Below, in pieces: positions 56,547 through 64,000 of a stretch of DNA of 64,000 nucleotides. Each line of letters starts with the position of its first letter. Position 1 is the stretch's first letter. The DNA comes from Fluviicoccus keumensis. Lineage in GTDB: Bacteria > Pseudomonadota > Gammaproteobacteria > Pseudomonadales > Moraxellaceae. Under the pieces are notes generated by a model, which ran no database searches, had not been told where the DNA came from, and was given only the letters and a program-made list of their open reading frames with translations. The DNA lies in NCBI RefSeq assembly GCF_004217445.1, contig NZ_SHKX01000010.1, forward strand, positions 890,651 to 954,650, in the 5' to 3' direction. A program made the translations under genes and the position numbers.

Positions 56547-56941
56547 TCGCAATTCACCATCCAGGGCACGCCGAAGCGGTCGGTGACGGTGCCGAAAAGT
56601 CGCGCCCAGAAGGTCTTTTCCAGCGGCATGGTGACGGTGCCGCCATCGGCCAGCGCCGCGAACAGGCGCTCGGCCTCGGCGGGGTCGGTGGGGTTCAGCG
56701 ACAGCGAGAAGCCCTTGTGGCCCTCCCAGGGAAAGCCGGACATGGCGTCCGAGGCCATCAGCACCAGCCCGTTCAGCTGGATGCGGGCATGCATGATGCG
56801 GTCGTGCTGGTCGGCGGGAATCTGGTCGGCCATCGGCGCGTCGCCAATGCGCATCATCATCTGCAGCGTCGCGCCCAAGCGGTCGCAGTAGAACTGCATG
56901 GCTTCACGGCAATTGCCGTTGTAGGTGAGGTAGGGGGTCAT
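56543..56941 (-). CDS. PhnB-like VOC-family protein
   Basis: From ATG 56941 (MTPYLTYNGNCREAMQFYCD) the product is 132 residues of glyoxalase/VOC fold: MHARIQLNGLVLMASDAM, GFSLSLNPTDPAEAERLFAAL, FWARLFGTVTDRFGVPWMVN. This 3-demethylubiquinone/PhnB-like group has no known activity. It is the first gene of a pair with the NAD(P)-binding oxidoreductase. Confidence 0.92.
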   Translation of the reverse strand: MTPYLTYNGNCREAMQFYCDRLGATLQMMMRIGDAPMADQIPADQHDRIMHARIQLNGLVLMASDAMSGFPWEGHKGFSLSLNPTDPAEAERLFAALADGGTVTMPLEKTFWARLFGTVTDRFGVPWMVNCE

Positions 56942-57053
56942 GGTTCGGTTCCTTGATCCGGGATGGGGGTGATGTAGTGATAGTTCATCCGCCGGAGGAT
57001 GCCAAGGGGCCGCCACGGAATTCCGCCGGACGGGCGAGTGCGGCCGCCGCACC

Positions 57054-57287
57054 TCAGGACTTGAGCGGTTTTCCCCAGCGATCCATTTCCAGTCCGCAGC
57101 CGGGACAGGTGTAGCCGCCCCACAGCCATTGGCGCGCATTGGCCGGTTTGCGCAGGGCGATCTGCGTGATCTGGCAGCGGGGGCAGGTGACATTGCGGAC
57201 GGCGGGGGCGGCCGGGGTGGTCAGCAGCCGGGCGGCAATCAGGATCACGGCGAAGCTGCCGATGAGCAGCGCAAGGGTGGGGAACAC
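57054..57287 (-). CDS. Small membrane-anchored zinc-ribbon protein
   Basis: The 77-residue product has an N-terminal membrane segment (PTLALLIGSFAVILIAARLL) and two CxxC pairs (TCPRCQ and TCPGCG) that form a zinc ribbon. The stop lies before a GC-rich gap. Function unknown; a short ATG frame with a consistent architecture supports a real gene. Confidence 0.7.
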   Translation of the reverse strand: MFPTLALLIGSFAVILIAARLLTTPAAPAVRNVTCPRCQITQIALRKPANARQWLWGGYTCPGCGLEMDRWGKPLKS

Positions 57288-57336
57288 GAGCCGGGCTCCG
57301 GAAGCTGGGGAAAGTCCACGCTAGCAGTTCCGGGGA

Positions 57337-57357
57337 GCGGGAGCAATGCGCTCCCGC
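57337..57357. terminator. GC-rich stem-loop between phoH and the zinc-ribbon gene
   Basis: GCGGGAGC (57337-57344) pairs with GCTCCCGC (57350-57357), extended by CCGGGG and CCCCGG with one mismatch. It lies 16 bp downstream of the phoH-like stop, so it may end that leftward transcript, though no U-tract follows. Confidence 0.5.
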
Positions 57358-57373
57358 CCCGGTCATTGCCCGT

Positions 57374-58762
57374 TTAAAGGTTCGCCTCCGCATACTCCGC
57401 CAGCACCGACCTCGGCACCCCCTGCAGCCGCATGTGCCCGCCATGCCGGAAGCCCTTGAAGCGCTCGCACATGTACGTCAGCCCCGAACTGGTCGCCGAC
57501 AGCCACGGCGTATCAATCTGCGCCAGATTGCCCAAACACACCACCTTCGACCCTTCCCCCGCCCGCGTAATGATCGCCTTCATCTGGTACGGCGTCAGGT
57601 TCTGGCATTCATCAATCAGGATCAACGATTTCTGGAAACTGCGCCCGCGAATATAGTTCAGCGCCTTGAACTGGATGTTCGCCTTCTCCTTCACATACTG
57701 GATGGAACCGGACGGACTGTGGTCGTCCAGATGCAGCGCCTCGATGTTGTCGCTGATCGCCCCCAGCCACGGGTCCATCTTCTCCTCCTCGGTGCCGGGC
57801 AGGAAGCCGTGCTCCTCCGCCAGCGGCGGCGTGGAGCGGGTGGCGATGATCTTGTTGAAACGCTTGCCGACCACGGTCATTTCAATGGCGGCGGCCAGCG
57901 CCAGGATGGTCTTGCCGGAACCGGCCGCGCCGGTCAGCGACACCAGATGCACGAAAGGATCCATCAGCAGGTGCAGCGCCAGCGCCTGATGCAGGTTGCG
58001 CGGCCGCAGCCCCCAGGCCTGGCGGTGCATCAGCGTGTCGCGTTTCAGGTCGGCCAGCACCACGTTCTCGCCGGTCACTTCGCGCACCATGCCGGTGAAG
58101 CCTTCGTCGTCAATCACGAACTGGTTCAGGAACAGCGGCTCGGTGAAGTATTCGCGCGGTACGAAATGCAGCACCTCGCCGTGACGGTGCAGGGTGTCCA
58201 CCGCCTTGACCCGGCTCCAGAACGAGCCCTCGATTTCCAGGCAGCCGCTGGACAGCTGCTTGATGTCCGACACCAGCTGGTCGTTGTGGTAGTCCTCGGC
58301 GGCCAGCCCGCAGGCGCGCGCCTTCAGCCGCATGTTGATGTCCTTGGTCACCAGCACCACCTTGGTGTTGATGTCGCCCGCCTGCAGCGCCACCAGCTGG
58401 TTGATGATCTTGTTGTCGTTCAGCTCGTTCGACAGCGGCTCCTTGGTGGGCATGTCGTGGGTGTCCATCAGCACCGACAGCGTGCCCAGGTGCGTGCGTT
58501 CGGCCTCGCGGAAGATCGGCACGCCCTGGCGGATCTGTTCCGGCTCGGCGTCGCCAAGGATGCGGTCGATGAGGCGGATGGCGGCGCGGCATTCGCCGGC
58601 CACGGCGGCTTTCACGGATTTCAGCTTGTCGAGTTCCTCCAGCACGGTCATGGGAATGATGACGCGGTGTTCTTCGAACTGCAGGACGGAGTTGGGGTCG
58701 TGGATGAGGACGTTGGTATCAATGACGTAGGCTTTGCGGCGGGAAGCGTGGGAATTTTCCAT
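57374..58762 (-). CDS. PhoH-family ATPase with N-terminal PIN domain (PhoH2-like)
   Basis: The 462-residue protein starts at ATG 58762 (MENSHASRRKAYVIDTNVLI). The PIN nuclease domain has acidic residues in YVIDTNVLIHD and further Asp/Glu, and the PhoH ATPase has Walker A TGAAGSGKTILALA and Walker B SLILIDECQN. Such proteins act as RNA helicase/nuclease pairs. It is a single gene. A start 25 codons upstream is open but adds Pro/Arg-rich residues of low value. Confidence 0.94.
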   Translation of the reverse strand: MENSHASRRKAYVIDTNVLIHDPNSVLQFEEHRVIIPMTVLEELDKLKSVKAAVAGECRAAIRLIDRILGDAEPEQIRQGVPIFREAERTHLGTLSVLMDTHDMPTKEPLSNELNDNKIINQLVALQAGDINTKVVLVTKDINMRLKARACGLAAEDYHNDQLVSDIKQLSSGCLEIEGSFWSRVKAVDTLHRHGEVLHFVPREYFTEPLFLNQFVIDDEGFTGMVREVTGENVVLADLKRDTLMHRQAWGLRPRNLHQALALHLLMDPFVHLVSLTGAAGSGKTILALAAAIEMTVVGKRFNKIIATRSTPPLAEEHGFLPGTEEEKMDPWLGAISDNIEALHLDDHSPSGSIQYVKEKANIQFKALNYIRGRSFQKSLILIDECQNLTPYQMKAIITRAGEGSKVVCLGNLAQIDTPWLSATSSGLTYMCERFKGFRHGGHMRLQGVPRSVLAEYAEANL

Positions 58763-59025
58763 AATCACGGGCACCGTTGGCAGGGGACGGGGCGGCCTGT
58801 CCGACCGGTCACCATCCGCCCCGGCCGGGGCAGGCACCCTTCGAGACTAGGGAGGAAATGTGACGGTGGCAAGACACGAAACCGGGCCTGCCTCGCAAAT
58901 CTGTGACGAAAAATTTCAGGCGTATCGACCGCCCTCGCGATGCGGCGCAAAGCCGCTTGCCGAAACCGGTGCCGGGGACAATACTTCGGGAATCATCGTG
59001 CTTCCGCCAACCCCCAGGACATCCC

Positions 59026-59346
59026 ATGAGCAACAACTGGAAACCCGCCGACTACGTGTTTGAAACCCGCCCGCGCGCCGCCGTGATCAAGGGCCGCAAG
59101 GCGCGCAACCGGCGGCCGCTGCTGCTGGCCCCGGTGCACCAGCCCGCCGAGGGCGAACCGGAAGCGGTGACGGTGGTGGCCGGGAAGGTGGGCTTCGTCG
59201 TCGATCTGGCCGATGGCGACGTGTTGCTGGCGTTGCCGAAAAACCCGAATGCCGCGCCTGCGGACCTGACCGCCCTGCAACGCACGCCGCATCAGGTGCT
59301 GCGCATCAAGTGGACGCAGTTTGAAAGCCAGTTTGATGTGGCGTGA
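59026..59346 (+). CDS. Hypothetical protein
   Basis: From ATG 59026 (MSNNWKPADYVFETRPRAAV) the product is 106 residues, basic in the first third and beta-rich afterwards (VTVVAGKVGFVVDLADGDVLLALP). No known motif. The frame has strong codon-position bias and a usable upstream site, so it is probably real. It overlaps the flavin-monooxygenase remnant tail-to-tail by 41 bp. Confidence 0.6.
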   Translation: MSNNWKPADYVFETRPRAAVIKGRKARNRRPLLLAPVHQPAEGEPEAVTVVAGKVGFVVDLADGDVLLALPKNPNAAPADLTALQRTPHQVLRIKWTQFESQFDVA

Positions 59347-59959
59347 TGACGGCCGCCGCTGACATGGCGGCCGGAGCCGCGTAGCCGGGCGCAATGATCA
59401 GGATGTCGACCGGATGGCGGCGTTGCAGCGCCGTTTCCAGGCTGCCAGGCCGGACGCGCGCCAGCGGTTCGGTAATCAGCGTCACGTTGCGGCGGTTGAA
59501 GGCCGGGTAGTAATCGTTGGCGAAGACATAGCGGCGTTCGCGGCAACGCTCGTCCGGCATCAGTCGCTGCCGCAGTGCGGCGGCGGGAATCTGCGACCGC
59601 AGATGCCACTTGCACAGCTCCTCCATGACACGGTCCTGCCAGACCCCGAGCAGGCTTCCCGGCGTCGCCTTCATTCGTCGCAGCATTGCCGCCAGCACCG
59701 GACCGGGTTGCGGCGCCACCCACACCGGCGCCTGCTGGAACACCGTCAGGTGCCGCAGCCGGGGGGCGATGGCGGGAATCAACCGTACGCAGGCGAAAAG
59801 GTCGCCGACGATCGCGGCCTGCCGTCCTTCCAGCGGGTATTGGGGGTCCCACGCGGCGACGTGCAGGATGCGGCCTTCAAAACGGTCCAGTCCGGGGATA
59901 TCCGGCAGGGCGGGCGGGTTGAGGGGGACAACGGCTGACGAGGGTTTGGCGACAGGCAT
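59306..59959 (-). pseudogene. Remnant of a flavin-containing (Baeyer-Villiger-type) monooxygenase
   Basis: The 217-residue frame covers only the middle-to-late part of an enzyme normally about 500 residues long. Recognisable bits are AIVGDLFACVRLIPAIAPRL followed by HLTVFQQAPVWVAP, which match the NADPH Rossmann motif region of Baeyer-Villiger monooxygenases, and FNRRNVTLITEPLARV. The glycines of the Rossmann GxGxxG are lost (GDLFAC) and both the N-terminal FAD domain and C-terminus are missing. I read it as a decayed gene. The start at 59959 still has a reading frame, so a small expressed protein cannot be excluded. Confidence 0.72.
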
Positions 59960-60082
59960 CTCGGACTCCGGCGTCGGGGACGGACGGAACCGAGTGTGGG
60001 CGCGGATGCGCGCCGGGAAAAGTGTCAGATGTCATGGTCGCCGCCGGGAAAGCTGCGGCGGCGCATACAGGAGCCGGGTTGG

Positions 60083-60119
60083 AAAAAAGGGACAGGGGAG
60101 ATAGGGCACCCCCGTCCCT
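60083..60119 (-). terminator. Intrinsic terminator of the small membrane protein gene
   Basis: AGGGACAGGGG (60088-60098) pairs with CCCCCGTCCCT (60109-60119), with one G-U pair in the minus-strand RNA. The A-run 60083-60088 becomes a U-tract at the RNA end. It lies 17 bp downstream of the stop at 60136. Confidence 0.82.
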
Positions 60120-60135
60120 GCTAAAACAGGCCCGC

Positions 60136-60339
60136 TCAGTGCGGCACGGTCTTGATGAATTCCTGCAGTTGCTTGGTCACGACGATGGTGGCCGGCACCG
60201 AAACCAGGAAGCCGAGAACCAGAGTCGCCACCATCGCGGTGCTGTCGGTGTAACCCATCGCCAAGGCAGCGGTCATCACCGAGCCCGCCACCACCACAAA
60301 AACCAGGGCAAACAGAATGCCAGCCAGACGCCAGTTCAT
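60136..60339 (-). CDS. Small two-TM membrane protein
   Basis: The 67-residue product (MNWRLAGILFALVFVVVAGS) has two membrane segments and a short polar tail (KQLQEFIKTVPH). A strong intrinsic terminator and a clean upstream region support a real gene. Similar small proteins are widely annotated as hypothetical. Function unknown. Confidence 0.75.
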   Translation of the reverse strand: MNWRLAGILFALVFVVVAGSVMTAALAMGYTDSTAMVATLVLGFLVSVPATIVVTKQLQEFIKTVPH

Positions 60340-60627
60340 GATGCAATCTCCACAGTAGAAATAAGGTCTTTGAGTTAGTTATACACCCGCCTGTATCACT
60401 TGTGAAGCACTAAATTTTTACCCTTAAGGAGAATCATTCTTGTTGTTTTTTAAGGAAATATTTGACGAAAACAGTCGGGTTTGACGGGTCGGCGGGGAGT
60501 GGGTTTTACCCATATGATTTATAAGGAAATTTAACAAATATCAAGACCCGGACGCTTCGGCCATGATGCCGGCCCGCCGGGAAGCACGGGTATAATGCCG
60601 CTTTCCTTCAGCCGCCGACCGCCGCGC
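60340..60627. other. AT-rich intergenic region upstream of hrpB
   Basis: This 288-bp gap is lower in GC than its neighbours and divides the small membrane protein (leftward) from hrpB (rightward). I see no gene. It may hold both promoters; no element was clear enough to call. Confidence 0.5.
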
Positions 60628-63108
60628 ATGTCCCTGCCCATCGACGCCGTCCTTCCTTCCTTGCTGACCACGCTGGCCGACGCCACCGCCGCCGTGCTGC
60701 AGGCCCCGCCGGGCACCGGCAAGACCACGCGCGTGCCGCTGGCGCTGCTCGACGCCCCTTTCCTGGCCGGACAGAAAATCGTGATGCTGGAACCGCGCCG
60801 CCTGGCCGCCCGTTCCGCCGCGCGCTACATGGCCGCGCAACTGGGCGAGGAAGTGGGGAAAACGGTGGGCTACCGCACCCGCCTCGACACCCGCGTCTCC
60901 GCCGCCACCCGCATCGAGGTGGTGACCGAGGGCATTCTCAGCCGCTTGTTGCAAGGTGATGAGGAACTGAGCGGCTACGGCATCGTCATCTTCGACGAAT
61001 TTCACGAACGCTCGCTGCAGGCCGACCTGGGGCTGGCGCTGGTGCGTGAATGCCAGCAGGTGCTGCGCGAGGATCTGCGCGTGCTGGTGATGTCCGCCAC
61101 CCTCGACGCCGCGCCCATCGCCCGTCTGCTCGGCGATGCCCCGGTGCTGCGTTGTCCGGGGCAGATGCATCCGGTGGACGTGCGCTATAGCCCGCCCGGC
61201 CGCACGCCGTGGCTGGACCATCTCGCCCTGGTGATCCGCCAGACGCTGGCGACTGAAACCGGCTCGGTGCTGGTGTTCCTGCCCGGCGAGGGTGAAATCC
61301 GTCGTCTGGCCGAGCGGCTGGAAGAGGGCTTGCCCGACGATGTGCGCCTGGCCCCGCTCTACGGCCAGCTGGCCGGTGACGCGCAGGATTTCGCCATCGC
61401 GCCGCCGCCCGCCGGACAGCGCAAGCTGGTGCTGGCCACCGCCATCGCCGAGACCAGCCTCACCATCGAGGGCGTGCGCGTGGTGATCGACGCCGGTTTC
61501 TTGCGCGCGCCGGAATACGACCCCGGCAGCGCCATGACCCGGCTGGTGACGCGCCGCCTCTCCGCCGCCAACGCCGAGCAGCGCAAGGGCCGCGCCGGGC
61601 GGCTGGGACCGGGCGTCTGCATCCGCTTGTGGGGGGAAGACGAACATAGCCGCCTCGCGCCCTTCGCCACCCCGGAAATCGCCCAGGCCGACCTTTGCGA
61701 CACCGTGCTGGAACTGGCGCAATGGGGCGTCTCCGACCCGGCGACGATGGCCTGGCTGGATGTGCCGCCCGCCGCCTCCTGGGCGCAGGCGGTGCAGCTG
61801 CTGCAATGGCTGGAGGCGCTGGATGCCAAGGGCGCGATCACCGCCCACGGCCGCGCCATGCTCAAGCTCGGGCTGACGCCGCGCCTGGCGCACATGGTGC
61901 TGCGCGGGCGTGAACGGGGATTGGGGGAGCTGGCCGCCGATCTCGCGGCGTTACTGTCCGAACGGGATTTGCTGCCCAAGGGCCACGGGGCGGACCTGCA
62001 CGACCGGCTGCTGCTGGTGCAGGGCGAACACGCGGGCGGCGGTGTCGATCGGGGCCGCCTGAAACTGGTCCGCGAAAGTGCGCGCCGCTTGTATGAACGC
62101 GGCGGCGGTGCCCGCGAACGCGGCGATACCGAAGCCGCCGGACTGCTGCTGGCGCTGGCCTTCCCCGACCGCGTGGCGCAGCGGCGGCCGGGGGGTCCGG
62201 CGCGCTATGTGCTGGCCAACGGGCGCGGCGCGTTCCTGCCCGACGAGGACCGGCTGGCGCGCGAGCCGTGGCTGGTGGTGGCCGATCTGGACGGGCAGGC
62301 GCGCGAGGCGAAGATCTATCTGGCCGCGACCGTGCGCGTGACTGATCTGGAAGACGTGCTGGGCGCGGCGATCCGCCGCGAGGAATTCGTCAGCTGGGAC
62401 GGCGCCTCACAAGCGGTGCAGGCGCGCGAACAGCGCGTGCTGGGCGCGTTGGTGCTGGAAGACCGGCCGCTGGCCTCGGCTTCGCCGGAACAGGTGCGGC
62501 GGGTGATGGTGGAGGCGGTGCGCGCCGCCGGGGTCGGCCTGCTGCCGTGGACTGACGGTCTGCGGCAATGGCAGGCGCGGGTGGGCTGGCTGCACCGGCT
62601 GGAGCCGGAACAGTGGCCGGATGTCAGTGATGCGGCGCTGGCTGAAACCTTCGGTGAGTGGGCGGGGCCGTGGCTGGACGGGGTGACGCGCTTCAGCCAT
62701 CTGGCGAAATTCCCGCTGCACGAAGCACTGACGGCGATGCTGGACTGGCCGCAACAACAGGCGCTGGAGCGCGAGTTGCCGACACAGCTGGAGGTGCCGA
62801 CCGGGTCGCGCATCGCCATTGATTACACCGCCGATCCTTGTCCGGTGCTGGCGGTGAAGCTGCAGGAAATGTTCGGACTGATGGCAACGCCCCGGCTGGC
62901 CAACGGGCGGGTGCCGCTGACCATCCATCTGCTGTCGCCGGCGCAGCGGCCGGTGGCGGTGACGCAGGATCTGGCCAGTTTCTGGGCCAATGCCTATGCC
63001 GAGGTGCGCAAGGATTTGCGCGGGCGCTATCCCAAGCATCCGTGGCCGGAGGATCCGTTCACGGCGGTGGCGCAGCGGGGGGTGAAGCATCCGAAGAAAA
63101 AAGACTAG
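60628..63108 (+). CDS. hrpB: ATP-dependent helicase HrpB
   Basis: DEAH-box-type RNA helicase-like protein of 826 residues from ATG 60628 (MSLPIDAVLPSLLTTL). Motif I is APPGTGKTTRVPL, motif II FDEFHERSLQ (DEFH variant), motif III SATLD, motif VI QRKGRAGRLGPG, followed by the HrpB C-terminal domain (QWQARVGWLHRLEPEQW, RYPKHPWPEDPF). The cellular role is not well defined in bacteria. It ends 18 bp before the stop of the convergent OLD-type remnant, so a low-GC insertion has landed directly behind it. Confidence 0.95.
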   Translation: MSLPIDAVLPSLLTTLADATAAVLQAPPGTGKTTRVPLALLDAPFLAGQKIVMLEPRRLAARSAARYMAAQLGEEVGKTVGYRTRLDTRVSAATRIEVVTEGILSRLLQGDEELSGYGIVIFDEFHERSLQADLGLALVRECQQVLREDLRVLVMSATLDAAPIARLLGDAPVLRCPGQMHPVDVRYSPPGRTPWLDHLALVIRQTLATETGSVLVFLPGEGEIRRLAERLEEGLPDDVRLAPLYGQLAGDAQDFAIAPPPAGQRKLVLATAIAETSLTIEGVRVVIDAGFLRAPEYDPGSAMTRLVTRRLSAANAEQRKGRAGRLGPGVCIRLWGEDEHSRLAPFATPEIAQADLCDTVLELAQWGVSDPATMAWLDVPPAASWAQAVQLLQWLEALDAKGAITAHGRAMLKLGLTPRLAHMVLRGRERGLGELAADLAALLSERDLLPKGHGADLHDRLLLVQGEHAGGGVDRGRLKLVRESARRLYERGGGARERGDTEAAGLLLALAFPDRVAQRRPGGPARYVLANGRGAFLPDEDRLAREPWLVVADLDGQAREAKIYLAATVRVTDLEDVLGAAIRREEFVSWDGASQAVQAREQRVLGALVLEDRPLASASPEQVRRVMVEAVRAAGVGLLPWTDGLRQWQARVGWLHRLEPEQWPDVSDAALAETFGEWAGPWLDGVTRFSHLAKFPLHEALTAMLDWPQQQALERELPTQLEVPTGSRIAIDYTADPCPVLAVKLQEMFGLMATPRLANGRVPLTIHLLSPAQRPVAVTQDLASFWANAYAEVRKDLRGRYPKHPWPEDPFTAVAQRGVKHPKKKD

Positions 63109-63126
63109 AAAAATTTCGTGAGATTA

Positions 63127-63918
63127 CTAAGTTGATCTGTGAAACAGGGTTTTTTGAATCTGAACTAAGTCATCAATTATTTCACGGGCGGATTCAGCGA
63201 GGGCTTCTTTTCCTCTTTTATGATCTTGATCAAGCCATGCCTTCACTTCTAGCAATAAATTCTTTTTAAGTTCTCGATTTTCCTTTTTTAATACCTGTCC
63301 TGGATTAGTAACTGCCTCAATCTGGGTTGAAAATTCGGTTGGGTAATAGTGCTCAAAGTAAGGATGCTTGTATGTTTTGAATCGGTCTTGATTCCAGCTT
63401 TTGTAACTTGATTTAAGTTTTTCGATGACGTTCAAACCTGATGGGTCTCCATCAACACGAACCCATGTACGATCATTGTATACCTTTTCAAGGTGCGTAA
63501 ATAAAGTTAATCTTCTGAAGTCTTCAAAAGCAGGCTCCATTTTACCTGTGCCGCCCACCGATAAAGTTCTTATTCTTGAAAGCGTTGGAGTGAACCAGGG
63601 TATTAAGTAGTCTCGGATTATCACTTCGGCAGAAGACTCCTCAAGAAAAAGCCATCCCTCCCAAAGATCAAAATCTGAAAGTGAATATCCAAGCTCCCGA
63701 AGAATGTTGATGCGTGCTTCTGATGATTCCGGAATGTATTCGATTGCGGTTGTAAAGGGTTGATTTGTTCTATCGGATGTTACGTGGTAGATTATTGCAT
63801 CTGCTGCACAGCCTAGGTGCTGTAGTACAATATTGGAGTGGGTTGAAATTATAAATTGATTAGTTTCTGATTTTTCCTTAATAAGATCTAATAAGGCTTT
63901 GAGGGGAATGGCACTTAC
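63127..63918 (-). pseudogene. N-terminally truncated OLD-type ATPase/TOPRIM gene
   Basis: The minus-strand frame runs unbroken from a TAA at 63919-63921 to the stop at 63127 without a credible start codon near its beginning. It opens just after where Walker B should be: IPLKALLDLIKE, then the H-loop region FIISTHSNIVLQHLG, then a TOPRIM-like domain (WLFLEESSAE, SVGGTGKME, VRVDGDPSG). The Walker A and signature parts are missing. GC content is much lower than hrpB. The upstream frame is occupied by the end of a different, higher-GC gene, so a recombination or deletion joined the two. Confidence 0.75.
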
Positions 63919-64000
63919 TTAAGCTTTTTCGGGTGGCCATTTCGCCGGATCTCTTCAATCGCAATCTTCCTCGGTTTTGTCAGCATCGGATAGGGTTTTG
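63915..64000 (-). CDS. Partial gene end at the window edge, unidentified
   Basis: A minus-strand frame enters from beyond 64000 and stops at 63915-63917. Its last residues are PYPMLTKPRKIAIEEIRRNG followed by HPKKLK, a very basic tail. Codons look native and GC is higher than in the OLD remnant. Function cannot be judged from about 28 residues; a DNA-binding or mobile-element protein is possible. Confidence 0.45.
   Translation of the reverse strand, partial: KPYPMLTKPRKIAIEEIRRNGHPKKLK

Noticed and set aside
60541..61893. A 450-codon frame antisense to hrpB
   Set aside because: Composition typical of antisense GC-rich frames; hrpB motifs are intact on the plus strand.

Overview
The window spans the chromosomal replication origin of a high-GC gammaproteobacterium. 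Genes diverge from an origin at about 7.9-8.1 kb: dnaA-dnaN-recF-gyrB run leftward and rpmH-rnpA-yidD-yidC-mnmE run rightward. DnaN is about 384 residues with an internal insertion, as in Acinetobacter. Together with a solute-binding protein type I recall from Acinetobacter, this makes a high-GC member of Moraxellaceae or a neighbouring Pseudomonadales lineage the best guess. That placement is inference. Four perfect copies of the 16-bp ParB site (parS) lie at 503, 4275, 4905 and 21428; two are inside recF. parA and parB are not in the window.

Layout. 1-1.8 kb: gene-poor DNA with decayed coding fragments, strong hairpins and the gyrB terminator. 1.8-12.2 kb: the origin core. 12.3-15.3 kb: a zinc-uptake locus (znuA opposite zur-znuC-znuB). 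15.4-25.7 kb: a PilZ-like protein, an AraC regulator, an H-NOX gas sensor overlapping its hybrid histidine kinase, an HD-domain protein, DNA polymerase IV and periplasmic proteins. 25.9-30.7 kb: a secreted lipase, an AraC regulator and hypotheticals. 31.0-32.6 kb: a low-GC island with one OLD-type ATPase/TOPRIM gene. 32.7-37.8 kb: a LysR regulator divergent from a redox cluster (CMD/AhpD-like protein, glutaredoxin, PNPOx-like, DUF1348), an SGNH hydrolase and a START protein.

37.9-45.3 kb: TrpB2, a GFA protein, LysR, enoyl-CoA hydratase, acyl-CoA dehydrogenase, and a membrane alkane/aryl-methyl hydroxylase with its own ferredoxin-reductase. 45.5-54.2 kb: an MFS transporter, two alkylation-repair genes (Ada-like methyltransferase and AlkB dioxygenase), a hybrid kinase, yjcH-actP for acetate uptake and an acyl-CoA synthetase. 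These suggest a hydrocarbon or fatty-acid degrader that handles alkylation damage and acetate. 54.2-60.3 kb: a low-GC hypothetical, a toxin-antitoxin pair with an operator palindrome, small enzymes, PhoH-like ATPase and a decayed flavin monooxygenase. 60.6-63.1 kb: hrpB. 63.1-64.0 kb: an N-terminally truncated OLD-type ATPase abutting the end of another gene.

Three copies of a dispersed ~150-bp nested inverted repeat (34.3, 42.8 and 52.3 kb) and one related GC-rich element (27.7 kb) sit between genes. No rRNA, tRNA, CRISPR array or intact transposase was seen. The items most worth follow-up are the parS/DnaA-box architecture, the dispersed repeat family, the two OLD-type ATPases and the hydroxylase-reductase pair.
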